From assembly GCF_029525575.1 (NCBI RefSeq), contig NZ_JAPDIA010000007.1, forward strand, positions 558,001 to 622,000: a DNA stretch of 64,000 bases. The letters run 5' to 3'. Positions 36,161 to 44,668 of the stretch are shown in pieces (the first letter of the stretch is position 1; each line of letters opens with the position of its first letter). Source of the DNA: Cohnella rhizosphaerae (GTDB lineage: Bacteria; Bacillota; Bacilli; Paenibacillales; Paenibacillaceae). The notes below the pieces were generated by a model. It worked only from the letters and a program-made list of their open reading frames with translations. It made no database searches and was not told the origin of the DNA. A program made the position numbers and the translations under genes.

Positions 36161-37274
36161 TCAGCTGAGCGATCCGAGCGCTTCCCGGGTGAACGCGCGG
36201 AGTTCCCCGGCGCGGTCTTCGCGGATCTTGCTCGCCCAGGAAGGATCGTTCAGCAGCGCCCGGCCGACGGCGACCAGATCGAACTCCCCGCGCGCCAGCC
36301 GCTCGACCAGCGCATCCAGCCCGACGTTGTCGGCGCCTTTGCCTTCGGCGAAGAGGCTCGTGAACTCGGAATCGAGGCCGACCGATCCGACCGTGATGGT
36401 CGGCTTGCCGGTGAGCTGCTTGGTCCAGCCCGCCAGGTTCAGGTCCGAGCCCTCGAACTCGGGCTCCCAGAAACGGCGCGTGGAGCAATGGAAAATGTCG
36501 ACGCCCGCCGCCGACAACGGCGCGAGGAACCGCTCCAGCGCTTCCGGCGTCGGCGCGAGCTTGGCGTTGTAGTCGACCGGCTTCCACTGCGAGAAGCGGA
36601 AAATGATCGGGAAGTCGGGGCCGACGGCCGCGCGGACCGCCTCGATGACCTCAACCCCGAACCGCGTGCGGCCGACGATGTCGCCGCCGTATTCATCGTC
36701 GCGCTTGTTCGTGTTTTCCCAGAAAAACTGGTCGATCAGGTAGCCGTGCGCGCCGTGGATCTCCACGGCGTCGAAGCCGAGCCGCTTGGCGTCGGCAGCC
36801 GCCTGGGCGTATCCCGCGACGAGCCCGCGGATCTCTTCCTTCGTCAGCGGATCGGACACCCGCTCGCCCGTGAGGGACAAGCCGGATGGTCCGATCGGGT
36901 CGGCGTTCGACTCGGGGGAACTTATCGCGCTGGCGCGCCGTGCCCACATGCCAGATCTGCGGGGCGATCTTGCCGCCGGCCTCGTGAACTTCGCGAACGA
37001 CGCGCGCCCAGCCTTCGAGCGCCGCTTCGCCGTAGAAGTGAGGAACGTCGCGGTCTGCGGCGGCAGCCGGGTGATTGATCACGGTGCCTTCCGTGATGAT
37101 CAGGCCGACGTTGTTTTCAGCCCGGCGGCGGTAGTAGCCGGCCACGTTGGGGCCGGGAACGCCGTTCGGCGAGAAGCCGCGGGTCATCGGCGCCATGACG
37201 ATCCGGCTGTCCAGCTCCAGTTTATCGCTGGAAAAGCGTTCGAACAGCGGCGCTGCGGTGGGGTTAACGGTCAT
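36161..37274 (-). CDS. NADH:flavin oxidoreductase, Old Yellow Enzyme family (one apparent frameshift)
   Basis: About 370 residues after removal of one C from the five at 36914-36918. The FMN barrel begins LDSRIVMAPMTRGF. The substrate-binding pair is in VEIHGAHGYLIDQFF (H-x-A-H), then YGGDIVGRTRFGVEVIEAV and GVDIFHCSTRRFWEP. Phosphate-binding residues are in ITVGSVGL and LVAVGRALLNDP. OYE proteins reduce alpha,beta-unsaturated carbonyls with NAD(P)H. AAGGAGAG precedes the ATG. The in vivo substrate is not evident. Confidence 0.92.
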
Positions 37275-37658
37275 GAATGTTCTCTCCTTGGGTGGGCGCG
37301 GCCCTTATTTTTATATATCTATAATTATAAATATATCGATGCAGTGGCACAAACGCAAGCAGCGGCATTGTGCGGCTCGTTGCGCCTATAGTATGTCCAT
37401 CGTCCGCAGCGGCGCGACGCGAAAATCCCGGCTTTTTGCATGGAAACGAGCTCGGAGGAGATGATGGAGTTTGTATAGTAAATTCGGTTCGATCATGGCA
37501 GGGAGGGGCCGGCTGCGCTTCCCGGACGTGCCGTCTGCTTAATTCGCGCAGGTCCGGGGTAAAGAATTCCGTTAACCGCGGCACGACTACATAAGGCAGC
37601 GCGAGATAAGGACGAACGAGCTCTATAACGAGCCCGATATCGAGGAGGAAGCGATCGT
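37275..37658. other. 384-bp intergenic region between OYE and catalase genes
   Basis: The region divides two divergent genes. An AT-rich block at about 37309-37342 (TATATCTATAATTATAAATA) suits promoter -10 boxes for the minus-strand OYE gene. No clear sigma-A promoter or PerR-type box was found for the catalase gene. No other gene is supported. Confidence 0.5.
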
Positions 37659-39784
37659 ATGGCCATGAAGGACAACGGCAAGCCGGAGAAAACGGTCAAG
37701 GACGAGCAGCTGGCGCAATATACGGTAGACGCGAAAGGACAGAAGTTGACGACGAACCAGGGCCTGCGCATGGCCGAGGACGAGTTTTCCCTCAAGGCGG
37801 GCGAACGCGGACCCACGCTGCTGGAGGACTTTCATTTCCGCGAGAAAATGACGCACTTCGACCACGAGCGCATCCCGGAACGGGTCGTTCATGCCCGAGG
37901 CTTCGGCGCGCACGGCTTCTTCCAGGCGTACGAGCCGCAGGCGGAGATCACAAAGGCGGGCTTCCTGCAGGATCCGTCCGTCAAGACGCCGGTGTTCGTT
38001 CGCTTCTCCACCGTCGCAGGGTCCCGCGGATCGGCCGACACGGTGCGCGACGTGCGGGGGCTTCGCCGTTAAGTTTTATACGGAGGAAGGCAACTACGAT
38101 CTCGTCGGCAACAACATCCCCGTATTCTTCATCCAGGACGCGATCAAGTTCCCCGACTTCGTGCACGCGGTCAAGCCGGAGCCGCACAACGAGGTGCCGC
38201 AGGCGCAGTCGGCGCACGATACGTTCTGGGACTTCGTCACGACGAATACCGAGGCCGCTCACATGGTCATGTGGGCGATGAGCGACCGCGCGCTGCCGCG
38301 CAGCTTCCGAATGATGGAGGGCTTCGGCGTCAACACGTACCGCCTGGTCAACGCGGAGGGCGTGGCGCGCTTCGTGAAGTTCCACTGGAAGCCGGCGCTC
38401 GGCGTGCATTCGACCGTATGGGACGAGACGCAGAAGATCGCGGGCAAGGATCCGGACTTCCACCGCCGCGACCTGTGGGACGCGATCGAGCAGGGGAACT
38501 TCCCCCGAATGGGAGCTCGGCGTTCAACTCATCGAAGAGGACGAGGAGTTCAACTTCGACTTCGACATCCTCGATCCGACCAAGCTGTGGCCGGAGGAGC
38601 TCGTGCCGGTCCGGATCGTCGGCAAAATGACGCTGAACCGCAATACCGACAACTTTTTCGCGGAAACGGAGCAGGTCGCCTTCCACCCGGGTCATGTCGT
38701 GCCGGGCATCGACTTTTCGAACGATCCGCTCCTGCAGGGCCGCTTGTTCTCCTATACCGATACGCAGCTCAAGCGCGTCGGGGGGCCCGAACTTCCACGA
38801 GCTGCCGATCAACCGCCCAGTCGCGCCGGTCCACAACAATCAGCGGGACGGCATGGCGCGCATGACGATCAATCCGGGCCAGGTGTCGTATCACAAGAAC
38901 GGACTGGCCGGCAACGCGCCGTCTCCTGCGACGGAAGCCGAGGGGGGGCTACAAGCACTATGCGGAAAAAGTGGAAGGACGCAAAGTCCGCGCGCGCAGC
39001 GACAGCTTCAAGGATCACTTCAGTCAGGCGGTGATGTTCTATCAAAGCTTGTCCGAGGTGGAGCAGCTGCACATTATCAAGGCATTTCAATTCGAGCTGA
39101 GCAAGGTGAAAAGCAAAGAGGTGCGGCAGCGCACGGTCGACGTGTTCGCGCAGGTCGATCCGGGCCTCGCGGCACAGCTGGCCGACGCGATCGGGGCGCT
39201 CCCGCCTGCCGATATGGCGCCGCCTGCAGTGACGATGCGTTCGCCGGCGCTCAGCATCATGAACAAGGCGAAGTCGGCGCAGACGCGCAAGGTGGCCGTG
39301 CTCACGGCCAAGACGTTCGGGGGACGCCGAGCTGCGGGAGGTGCTTGCGCCGCTCGCCGCGGCGGGCGTCACGGCGGAGCTCGTGAGCACGAAGTTGGGT
39401 TTCCTGCCGACGGATGCCGACGGGCAGGTCGAGGTGATGCACCATTTGGAGTCGGCGGATTCCGTCCTGTTCGACGCCGTCTACGTCGCGGGCGGACGCG
39501 AGAGCGTCGACGCGCTGCTGGCGCAGCCGCTGGCGGTTGATTTCGTCCGCCAGGCGTACCGCCACTACAAGCCGATCGCCGCGATCGGCGAGGGCGCGGA
39601 CCTGCTGTCCGCCGCCGGGGTCGGCGCGCCGACCCCGGAAGGCGCCAAGGCGACGGGCTCGGCGAACCAGCCGGCCTGGAACGAGCCCGGCGTCGTCGTC
39701 GCGGGCGCGCCGGACGAAGCCTTCGCCAAGTCGTTCGTCGAAGCGATCGCGGCGCACCGGCACTGGGAGCGGAAGGTGCAATAA
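37659..39784 (+). CDS. katE: Large-subunit (HPII-type) catalase with C-terminal DJ-1/PfpI-like domain (five apparent frameshifts)
   Basis: About 706 residues after five one-base deletions. The haem catalase core is complete: ERVVHARGFGAHGFF (active-site His), RFSTVAGSRGSADTVRDVRG, GNNIPVFFIQDA (conserved Asn), and FSYTDTQLKRVG with the proximal Tyr region. From about residue 520 the C-terminal domain (TRKVAVLTAKTFG, then YVAGGRESVDALL) has the flavodoxin/DJ-1-like fold of large-subunit catalases. The breaks are at 38056-38060 (G5), 38502-38506 (C5), 38780-38785 (G6), 38942-38948 (G7) and 39319-39323 (G5). The enzyme dismutates hydrogen peroxide. GAGGAGG is nine bases before the ATG. Confidence 0.93.
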
Positions 39785-39801
39785 AGCGGCGCGGGATCGG
39801 G

Positions 39802-39835
39802 AAGAAGCAGCCTCTGCGGGGGCTGCTTCTTTTTG
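39802..39835 (+). terminator. Rho-independent terminator after the catalase gene
   Basis: AAGAAGCAGCC pairs with GGGCTGCTTCTT around a short loop and is followed by a T run. Confidence 0.9.
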
Positions 39836-39859
39836 CGATCAGGCCGTTCTGCCTTCATG

Positions 39860-40380
39860 CGGTCAGCGGGCTCGCGGCAGGAACTCTCGGTCAGGAACAA
39901 ACCGGTACTCTCGTATGCGGGCTCACGGAAGGAAGTCTCGATCAGGAACAAATTGGCGCTCTCGTATGCGGGCATGCGGCAGGAAGTCTCGGTCAGGAAC
40001 AAACTTGTACTCTCGTATGCGGGCTCGCGGCAGGAAGTCTCGATCAGGAACAAACGTGTACTCTCGTATGCGGGCTCGCGTCAGGAAGTCTCGATCAGGA
40101 ACAAACTGGCGCTCCCATATGTGGGCTCGCGGCAGGAAGTCTCGGTCAGGAACAAACTTGTGCTCTCGTATGCGGGTTCGCGGCAGGAAGTCTCGGTCAG
40201 GAACATTGGCGCTCTCGTATGCGGGCTCGCGTCAGGAAGTCTCGATCAGGAACAAATTGGCGCTCTCGTATGCGGGCATGCGGCAGGAAGTCTCGGCCAG
40301 GAACAAACTTGCGCTCTCGTATGCGGGCTCGCGGCAGGAAGTCTCGGCCAGGAACAAACCGGTGCTCCCGCATAACGTCA
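39860..40380. repeat. Ten-copy tandem array of 51-bp units (array F)
   Basis: Units with consensus start TCGTATGCGGGCTCGCGGCA, then GGAAGTCTCGGTCAGGAAC, begin at 39911, 39962, 40013, 40064, 40115, 40166, 40215, 40266, 40317 and about 40368, with a partial unit before them. The offset is 51 bp except one of 49 (two bases lost). The repeat length is a multiple of three, so long reading frames exist: the plus strand reads SYAGSRQEVSVRNK and the minus strand reads CREPAYES, each every 17 residues. None has a ribosome site at its start. It lies between the catalase terminator and the GH99-like gene; the gap 39836-40713 holds no gene I can support. Confidence 0.95.
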
Positions 40381-40713
40381 GCACTCCCCCTGGAAAGGCT
40401 TGGATCGTCCGCTTAAGTTCAATATTGCCTCCTTATCAATTCGCTATCCTGGATGTAAGCTTTTGTCAGATCGGTCTACATTGATAGGTAAGCCCTTACA
40501 CCATCCGCCATGCTGCCGATCTCGAAGGAGGTGGATAAACGGCTTCCTGAAAGAAAGCGCGGCGCGGAAGCATGTGCGTCGCAGGGCGTCAAGATCGTCT
40601 AAAGCGGCAAGCGAATTTCATGAGGCGTACAGGATGGCGCATGCATGTTGAGCGAAGAAGGCGCACAGGCCGGATACGTCCGGCGATTTAATCAAACGAG
40701 GAGGCATGCATTG
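40381..40713 (+). other. 333-bp leader region of the GH99-like gene
   Basis: TTGTCA at 40463 with a 16-base spacer to TAGGTA is a weak promoter candidate. TGTAAGC and GCCCTTACA form an imperfect inverted repeat around it (about 40454-40500). GAAGGAGGTGGA at about 40526 is a ribosome-site-like sequence, but only a short frame follows. Otherwise nothing is seen. Confidence 0.35.
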
Positions 40714-42804
40714 ATGAACGTCAACCAACGTTTCCGCATGACATGGCCGCGCTTTTGCGCGGCGCTGCTGACCGCGGCGCTGCTGCTCGGCCAGTGGGCC
40801 TGGTCTCCGTCGGTCGCATCCGCCGCTTCCGCGTTCGTGCAGACGGCGGCGTCGGGCTACAGCAGCCAGTCCGGCATTCAGCTCGAGAGCTCGAGCGAAG
40901 GCGGACAGAACGTCGCGTTTATCGACAATGGCGACTATATCGCATTTTCGAACGTCGATTTCGGCAGCGGCGCGAGCACGTTCCAGGTACGCGTGGCGAG
41001 CAATGCGAGCGGCGGCGCGATCGAGGCGCGGCTCGACGGCGTGAACGGGACGCTGGTCGCCACGGCGCAGGTTCCGGGCACGGGAGGATGGCAAAATTGG
41101 ACGACGGTGACGACGAACGCGTCTGGCGCGACCGGCGTGCACACGCTGTATTTGAAGTTTACGGGCGGCAGCGGCAATTTGTTCAATATGCTGTGGTTCA
41201 AGTTTGCGTCGGGATTGTCGGCCTTTAACCAGATCGAGGCGGAAGCCTACAACGGGCAATCCGGCATTCAAACGGAGCCGACGTCCGATGCCGGCGGCGG
41301 GTCGAACGTAGGCTTTATCGACAATGGCGACTATCTGACGTTCAATGGCGTCGACTTCGGCAGCGGCGCGTCCAGCGTTCAGGCGCGCGTCGCAAGCGCG
41401 GCCGGAGGCGGTTCGATCGAATTCCGGCTGGACAGCTTGACGGGAACGCTGATCGGGACCGTCGCGGTGAGCGGCACGGGCGGCTGGCAGAACTGGACGA
41501 CGGCTAGCGGGCAGGTGTCCGGCGCGTCGGGGGTCCACAATTTGTACGTGAAATTCACGGGCGGGGCGGGCAATCTGATGAACCTGAACTGGTTCAAGTT
41601 CGGCACGGGCACCCCGACGTCGGGCGGCGACGTCGTCGGCAAGCTGTTCGCCGGCTACCAAGGCTGGTTCAACGCGCAGGGCGACGGCTCGCCGAACGGC
41701 GGGTGGGTCCATTGGTCCAAAAACAGCAGCGCGCCGACCGCCGGCTCGAACGTGAACTTCGAGCTGTACCCGGACATTCGCGAGTATTCGAAGCTGTATC
41801 AGACGAACCTGGCGAACCTCGCCAACGGCACGCAGGCCAAGCTTTTTTCCTCCTACGATCAGGAAACCGTCAACAAGCACTTCGAATGGATGCAGACGTA
41901 CAACATCGACGGCGCGGCGCTTCAGCGCTTCGGGGCGGACGAGAGCGATACGCCTAACAACTGGAAGACGAATCGCGACAGCGTGGCGGTCAAGGTGAAG
42001 AATGCCGCCGAGACGTACGGCCGCAAATTTTACGTCATGTACGACATCACGGGCATGGACGCGAGCAACTGGGTGAACGCGGTCAAGCACGACTGGACGA
42101 CGAACGTCGTGAACAATATGCATCTGACGTCCTCGAGCGCCTATGCCAAGCAGAACGGCAAAATCGTCGTTTGTATATGGGGGATCGGATTCACCGACCG
42201 TCCGGGCACGGCTGCCGAGCACCAGAGCCTGATCGACTGGTTCAAAGCGCAGAACGTCTACGTCATCGGAGGCGTGCCGACTTATTGGCGGACGGGCAAC
42301 AACGATTCGAAGTCCGGCTTTATGAGCGTGTACGAATCGCTCGATATGCTCTCGCCATGGTTTGTCGGGCGCTTTGGCGCTGCCGACGTCGACAACTACA
42401 GTACGAACCAATACGGGCCCGATCTTACGTACACGCAGCAGCGGAACATCGCCTATCAGCCCGTCATCTGGCCGGGCTTCGCCTGGTCCAACATGACCGG
42501 AGGGCCGACGAATCAAATTCCCCGGCTCCATGGCGACTTCATGTGGCAGCAAGCTTATCGGCTGAAGCAGCTCGGCATCAACACCGGCTATATCGCCATG
42601 TTCGACGAGTACGACGAAGGAACGGCCATCGCCAAAGCGGCGGAGAACAGCGCGATGATCCCGACCAACCAGTACTTCCTGACGCTCAATGCGGACGGCG
42701 TAGCGGTATCTTCCGACTTCTATCTCCGTCTGGCGGGCGACATCAACCGGATGTTCAAAGGGCAAATTCCGGTCACGGCCTCGCATCCGACCACCCATCA
42801 ATAA
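40714..42804 (+). CDS. Secreted glycoside hydrolase, GH99/GH71-like, with two CBM6-type domains
   Basis: A 696-residue exported protein. Residues 1-37 are a signal peptide (FCAALLTAALLLGQWAW, then ASA). Two carbohydrate-binding modules of the CBM6/35 type follow at about 45-170 and 175-305; both have the pattern FIDNGDY, VDFGSGAS, GTGGWQNWTT and LYxKFTGGxGNL. The catalytic domain (about 310-690) starts VVGKLFAGYQGWFNAQGDG and has AKLFSSYDQETVNKHFEWM, FYVMYDITGMD, PVIWPGFAWSNM and GYIAMFDEYDEG. This matches the 'GH99-like / xylosidase-arabinosidase' group. GAGGAGG precedes the ATG. It probably attacks mannan or hemicellulose outside the cell; the exact bond is unknown. Confidence 0.88.
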   Translation: MNVNQRFRMTWPRFCAALLTAALLLGQWAWSPSVASAASAFVQTAASGYSSQSGIQLESSSEGGQNVAFIDNGDYIAFSNVDFGSGASTFQVRVASNASGGAIEARLDGVNGTLVATAQVPGTGGWQNWTTVTTNASGATGVHTLYLKFTGGSGNLFNMLWFKFASGLSAFNQIEAEAYNGQSGIQTEPTSDAGGGSNVGFIDNGDYLTFNGVDFGSGASSVQARVASAAGGGSIEFRLDSLTGTLIGTVAVSGTGGWQNWTTASGQVSGASGVHNLYVKFTGGAGNLMNLNWFKFGTGTPTSGGDVVGKLFAGYQGWFNAQGDGSPNGGWVHWSKNSSAPTAGSNVNFELYPDIREYSKLYQTNLANLANGTQAKLFSSYDQETVNKHFEWMQTYNIDGAALQRFGADESDTPNNWKTNRDSVAVKVKNAAETYGRKFYVMYDITGMDASNWVNAVKHDWTTNVVNNMHLTSSSAYAKQNGKIVVCIWGIGFTDRPGTAAEHQSLIDWFKAQNVYVIGGVPTYWRTGNNDSKSGFMSVYESLDMLSPWFVGRFGAADVDNYSTNQYGPDLTYTQQRNIAYQPVIWPGFAWSNMTGGPTNQIPRLHGDFMWQQAYRLKQLGINTGYIAMFDEYDEGTAIAKAAENSAMIPTNQYFLTLNADGVAVSSDFYLRLAGDINRMFKGQIPVTASHPTTHQ

Positions 42805-42952
42805 GGCATACGGCGGCTTACGGGAGATGCGTCTTCCGGGGCCGCTTTTCCGTGCTTACGGCTGCAAAGAAGACAAGATCGGCGGATTTCGTTTTCGATC
42901 GCCTCATGGGAGCGCTCGGAAGCTTGCCTTAAAATGAGGAGGAAAACGCGCG

Positions 42953-44245
42953 ATGAGCGGTCAAGGAGCGTGCAGCATGAAAGGTAAAAATCCGATAATT
43001 ACTTCGATTTACACGGCCGACCCTTCGGCTCATGTATGGCAGGACGGCAAAATTTACATTTACGCCTCGCACGACATGGACCCGCCGCGGGGCTGCGATC
43101 TGATGGACCGCTATCACGTTTTCTCGTCGGACGATATGGTGAACTGGGTGGACGAAGGGGAAATTCTGCGTTCGGACGACGTGCCGTGGGGACGACCCGA
43201 AGGCGGCTTCATGTGGGCGCCCGACTGCGCTTACCGGAACGGCACTTACTACTTCTACTATCCGCATCCGAGCGGCTCCGACTGGAACGACACGTGGAAG
43301 ATCGGCGTCGCTACGAGCGACAAGCCCGCAAGCGGATTCGTCGACCGCGGCTATATCGAAGGACTCGGCGGCTTCGCGATGATCGATCCGTGCGTCTTTA
43401 TGGACGACGACGGACGCGCATACATGTACTACGGCGGGGGCGGCGTTTGCCACGGGGGCGAGCTGAACGACGACATGATGTCCGTCAAGGGAGAGATGGC
43501 CGACATGATCGGCCTGGAAGATTTCCACGAGGCGGCATGGACGTTCAAGCGCGACGGCGTCTACTATTTGACCTACGCGGACAATCTGCACGACAACAAC
43601 CGGATGCGCTACGCGACGAGCGAGCATCCGCTCGGCCCGTGGACCTACCGGGGCATCTTCCTGGAGCCGACGGGCTGCTCCACGACGCACGGATCGGTTG
43701 TCGAGCATAAGGGACAATGGTATCTGTTCTATCACAATCAGGCGATCTCCGGCATGGGGAACTTGCGCAGCGTTTGCATCGACGAGCTGCACTTCGACGA
43801 AGACGGAGCCATTCGCACGGTTAGGCAGACGGAGGAAGGCGTCCGTGCCGTCCAGACGGATGCTGCAAAGGAAAATGCGCGCGCCTTTTATCCGGCAGAG
43901 GGCTGCGGGACGTTCGGGGATGCGGCGGTCGTCGCTGCGGAAGAGGGCGTCTTTGCGGTCGTCGGCTTGGAAGGGGCTTCGTCCGGCTGCGAATTCCGCG
44001 AGGTCGACGGCGGACGCGGCGGCCGGGCGAATCTCGCGGTGCGCTATACGACGCGCGAGCGGCTGGCCAAACTGCGGCTGTTCGTCAACGGCGCCGACGA
44101 TTCGTTATTGAACGCGCTGCGGGCGGAGGGCGGACATACTTCGCTCACCGTGCGCCTGAAGGCTGGAGCCGTTAATACGGTCAAGCTCGAAGGCGGTCAT
44201 GGAGACGTGCGGATCGAAGGCTTGTCCGTCGAATGGCTGGATTAG
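42953..44245 (+). CDS. Glycoside hydrolase family 43 (beta-xylosidase/arabinofuranosidase type)
   Basis: A 430-residue protein with no signal peptide. The five-bladed propeller is shown by TADPSAHVWQDGKIYIYAS (Asp base), MWAPDCAYRNGTYYFYYP, AMIDPCVFMDDDGRAYMYYG (central Asp), HEAAWTFKRDGVYYLTYA (Glu acid) and TTHGSVVEHKGQWYLFYH. A C-terminal beta domain of about 130 residues follows (CBM6-like, EGCGTFGDAAVV). ATG 42953 has AGGAGG at ten bases; ATG 42977 has AAGGAG at eight and gives the more usual MKGKNPIIT start, so either may be used. It probably works with the secreted GH99-like enzyme on hemicellulose fragments. Confidence 0.9.
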   Translation: MSGQGACSMKGKNPIITSIYTADPSAHVWQDGKIYIYASHDMDPPRGCDLMDRYHVFSSDDMVNWVDEGEILRSDDVPWGRPEGGFMWAPDCAYRNGTYYFYYPHPSGSDWNDTWKIGVATSDKPASGFVDRGYIEGLGGFAMIDPCVFMDDDGRAYMYYGGGGVCHGGELNDDMMSVKGEMADMIGLEDFHEAAWTFKRDGVYYLTYADNLHDNNRMRYATSEHPLGPWTYRGIFLEPTGCSTTHGSVVEHKGQWYLFYHNQAISGMGNLRSVCIDELHFDEDGAIRTVRQTEEGVRAVQTDAAKENARAFYPAEGCGTFGDAAVVAAEEGVFAVVGLEGASSGCEFREVDGGRGGRANLAVRYTTRERLAKLRLFVNGADDSLLNALRAEGGHTSLTVRLKAGAVNTVKLEGGHGDVRIEGLSVEWLD

Positions 44246-44246
44246 C

Positions 44247-44437
44247 GCTATCGTGCAAAAGTGCATCATTCAAGGCTGGTATGGCGTCTTTTTGCGAGCT
44301 ATCGCGCGAAAGTGCACGGTACCTCGTCTCTTTGAGCGAGAATGCGGGTGTTTCGAGTGAATATCCTGCACTTTTGCGCGGTAGACGGAAGGTCAAACGA
44401 GTGGGGCGCTTGATCGTGCACTTTTACGCGATAGCAC
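44247..44437. repeat. Two direct and two inverted copies of an AAAGTGCA motif at about 51-bp offsets (array G)
   Basis: GCTATCGYGCRAAAGTGCA starts at 44247 and 44298 (offset 51). Inverted copies (TGCACTTTTGCGCGGTAG, TGCACTTTTACGCGATAG) start at 44367 and 44417 (offset 50). The two halves face each other, so a long hairpin or cruciform is possible. It lies after GH43 and before the convergent reductase gene. A GGAGCCAGAGGC doublet is at about 44475. Confidence 0.85.
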
Positions 44438-44596
44438 GGCTTAGGCCTCTTCACCGGCGGCAAGCGACGACGGCGGAGCCAGAGGCGGAGCCAGAGGCGG
44501 AGCTAAAAAGAAAGCGTCCCCTCAGGCGGAAGTGCTCGAACCACCAAAGGGAAACGCATCGCTTGACGATCGTTAAATCGTAGTTGGAAGGGTGGC

Positions 44597-44668
44597 GTGA
44601 AACCTGGCGCGAAACCTGGCGTGAAACCTGGCGTGAAACCTGGCGTGAAACCTAGCGCGAAACCTATT
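44597..44668. repeat. Six 12-bp tandem repeats running to the stop of the reductase gene
   Basis: GTGAAACCTGGC or GCGAAACCTGGC is repeated about six times with small changes, the last copies reaching the TAG stop (44664-44666) of the minus-strand gene. In the plus direction it reads KPG[AV] repeats, but no gene start is present. Confidence 0.85.

Noticed and set aside
37659..39784. Catalase pseudogene
   Set aside because: All five breaks are single extra bases in G/C runs and the rest of the protein is fully conserved, so errors are more likely than decay.
39833..40484. Repeat proteins encoded by the 51-bp array (frames on both strands)
   Set aside because: Repeat length is a multiple of three, so open frames arise without selection; none has a plausible start and all frames look alike.
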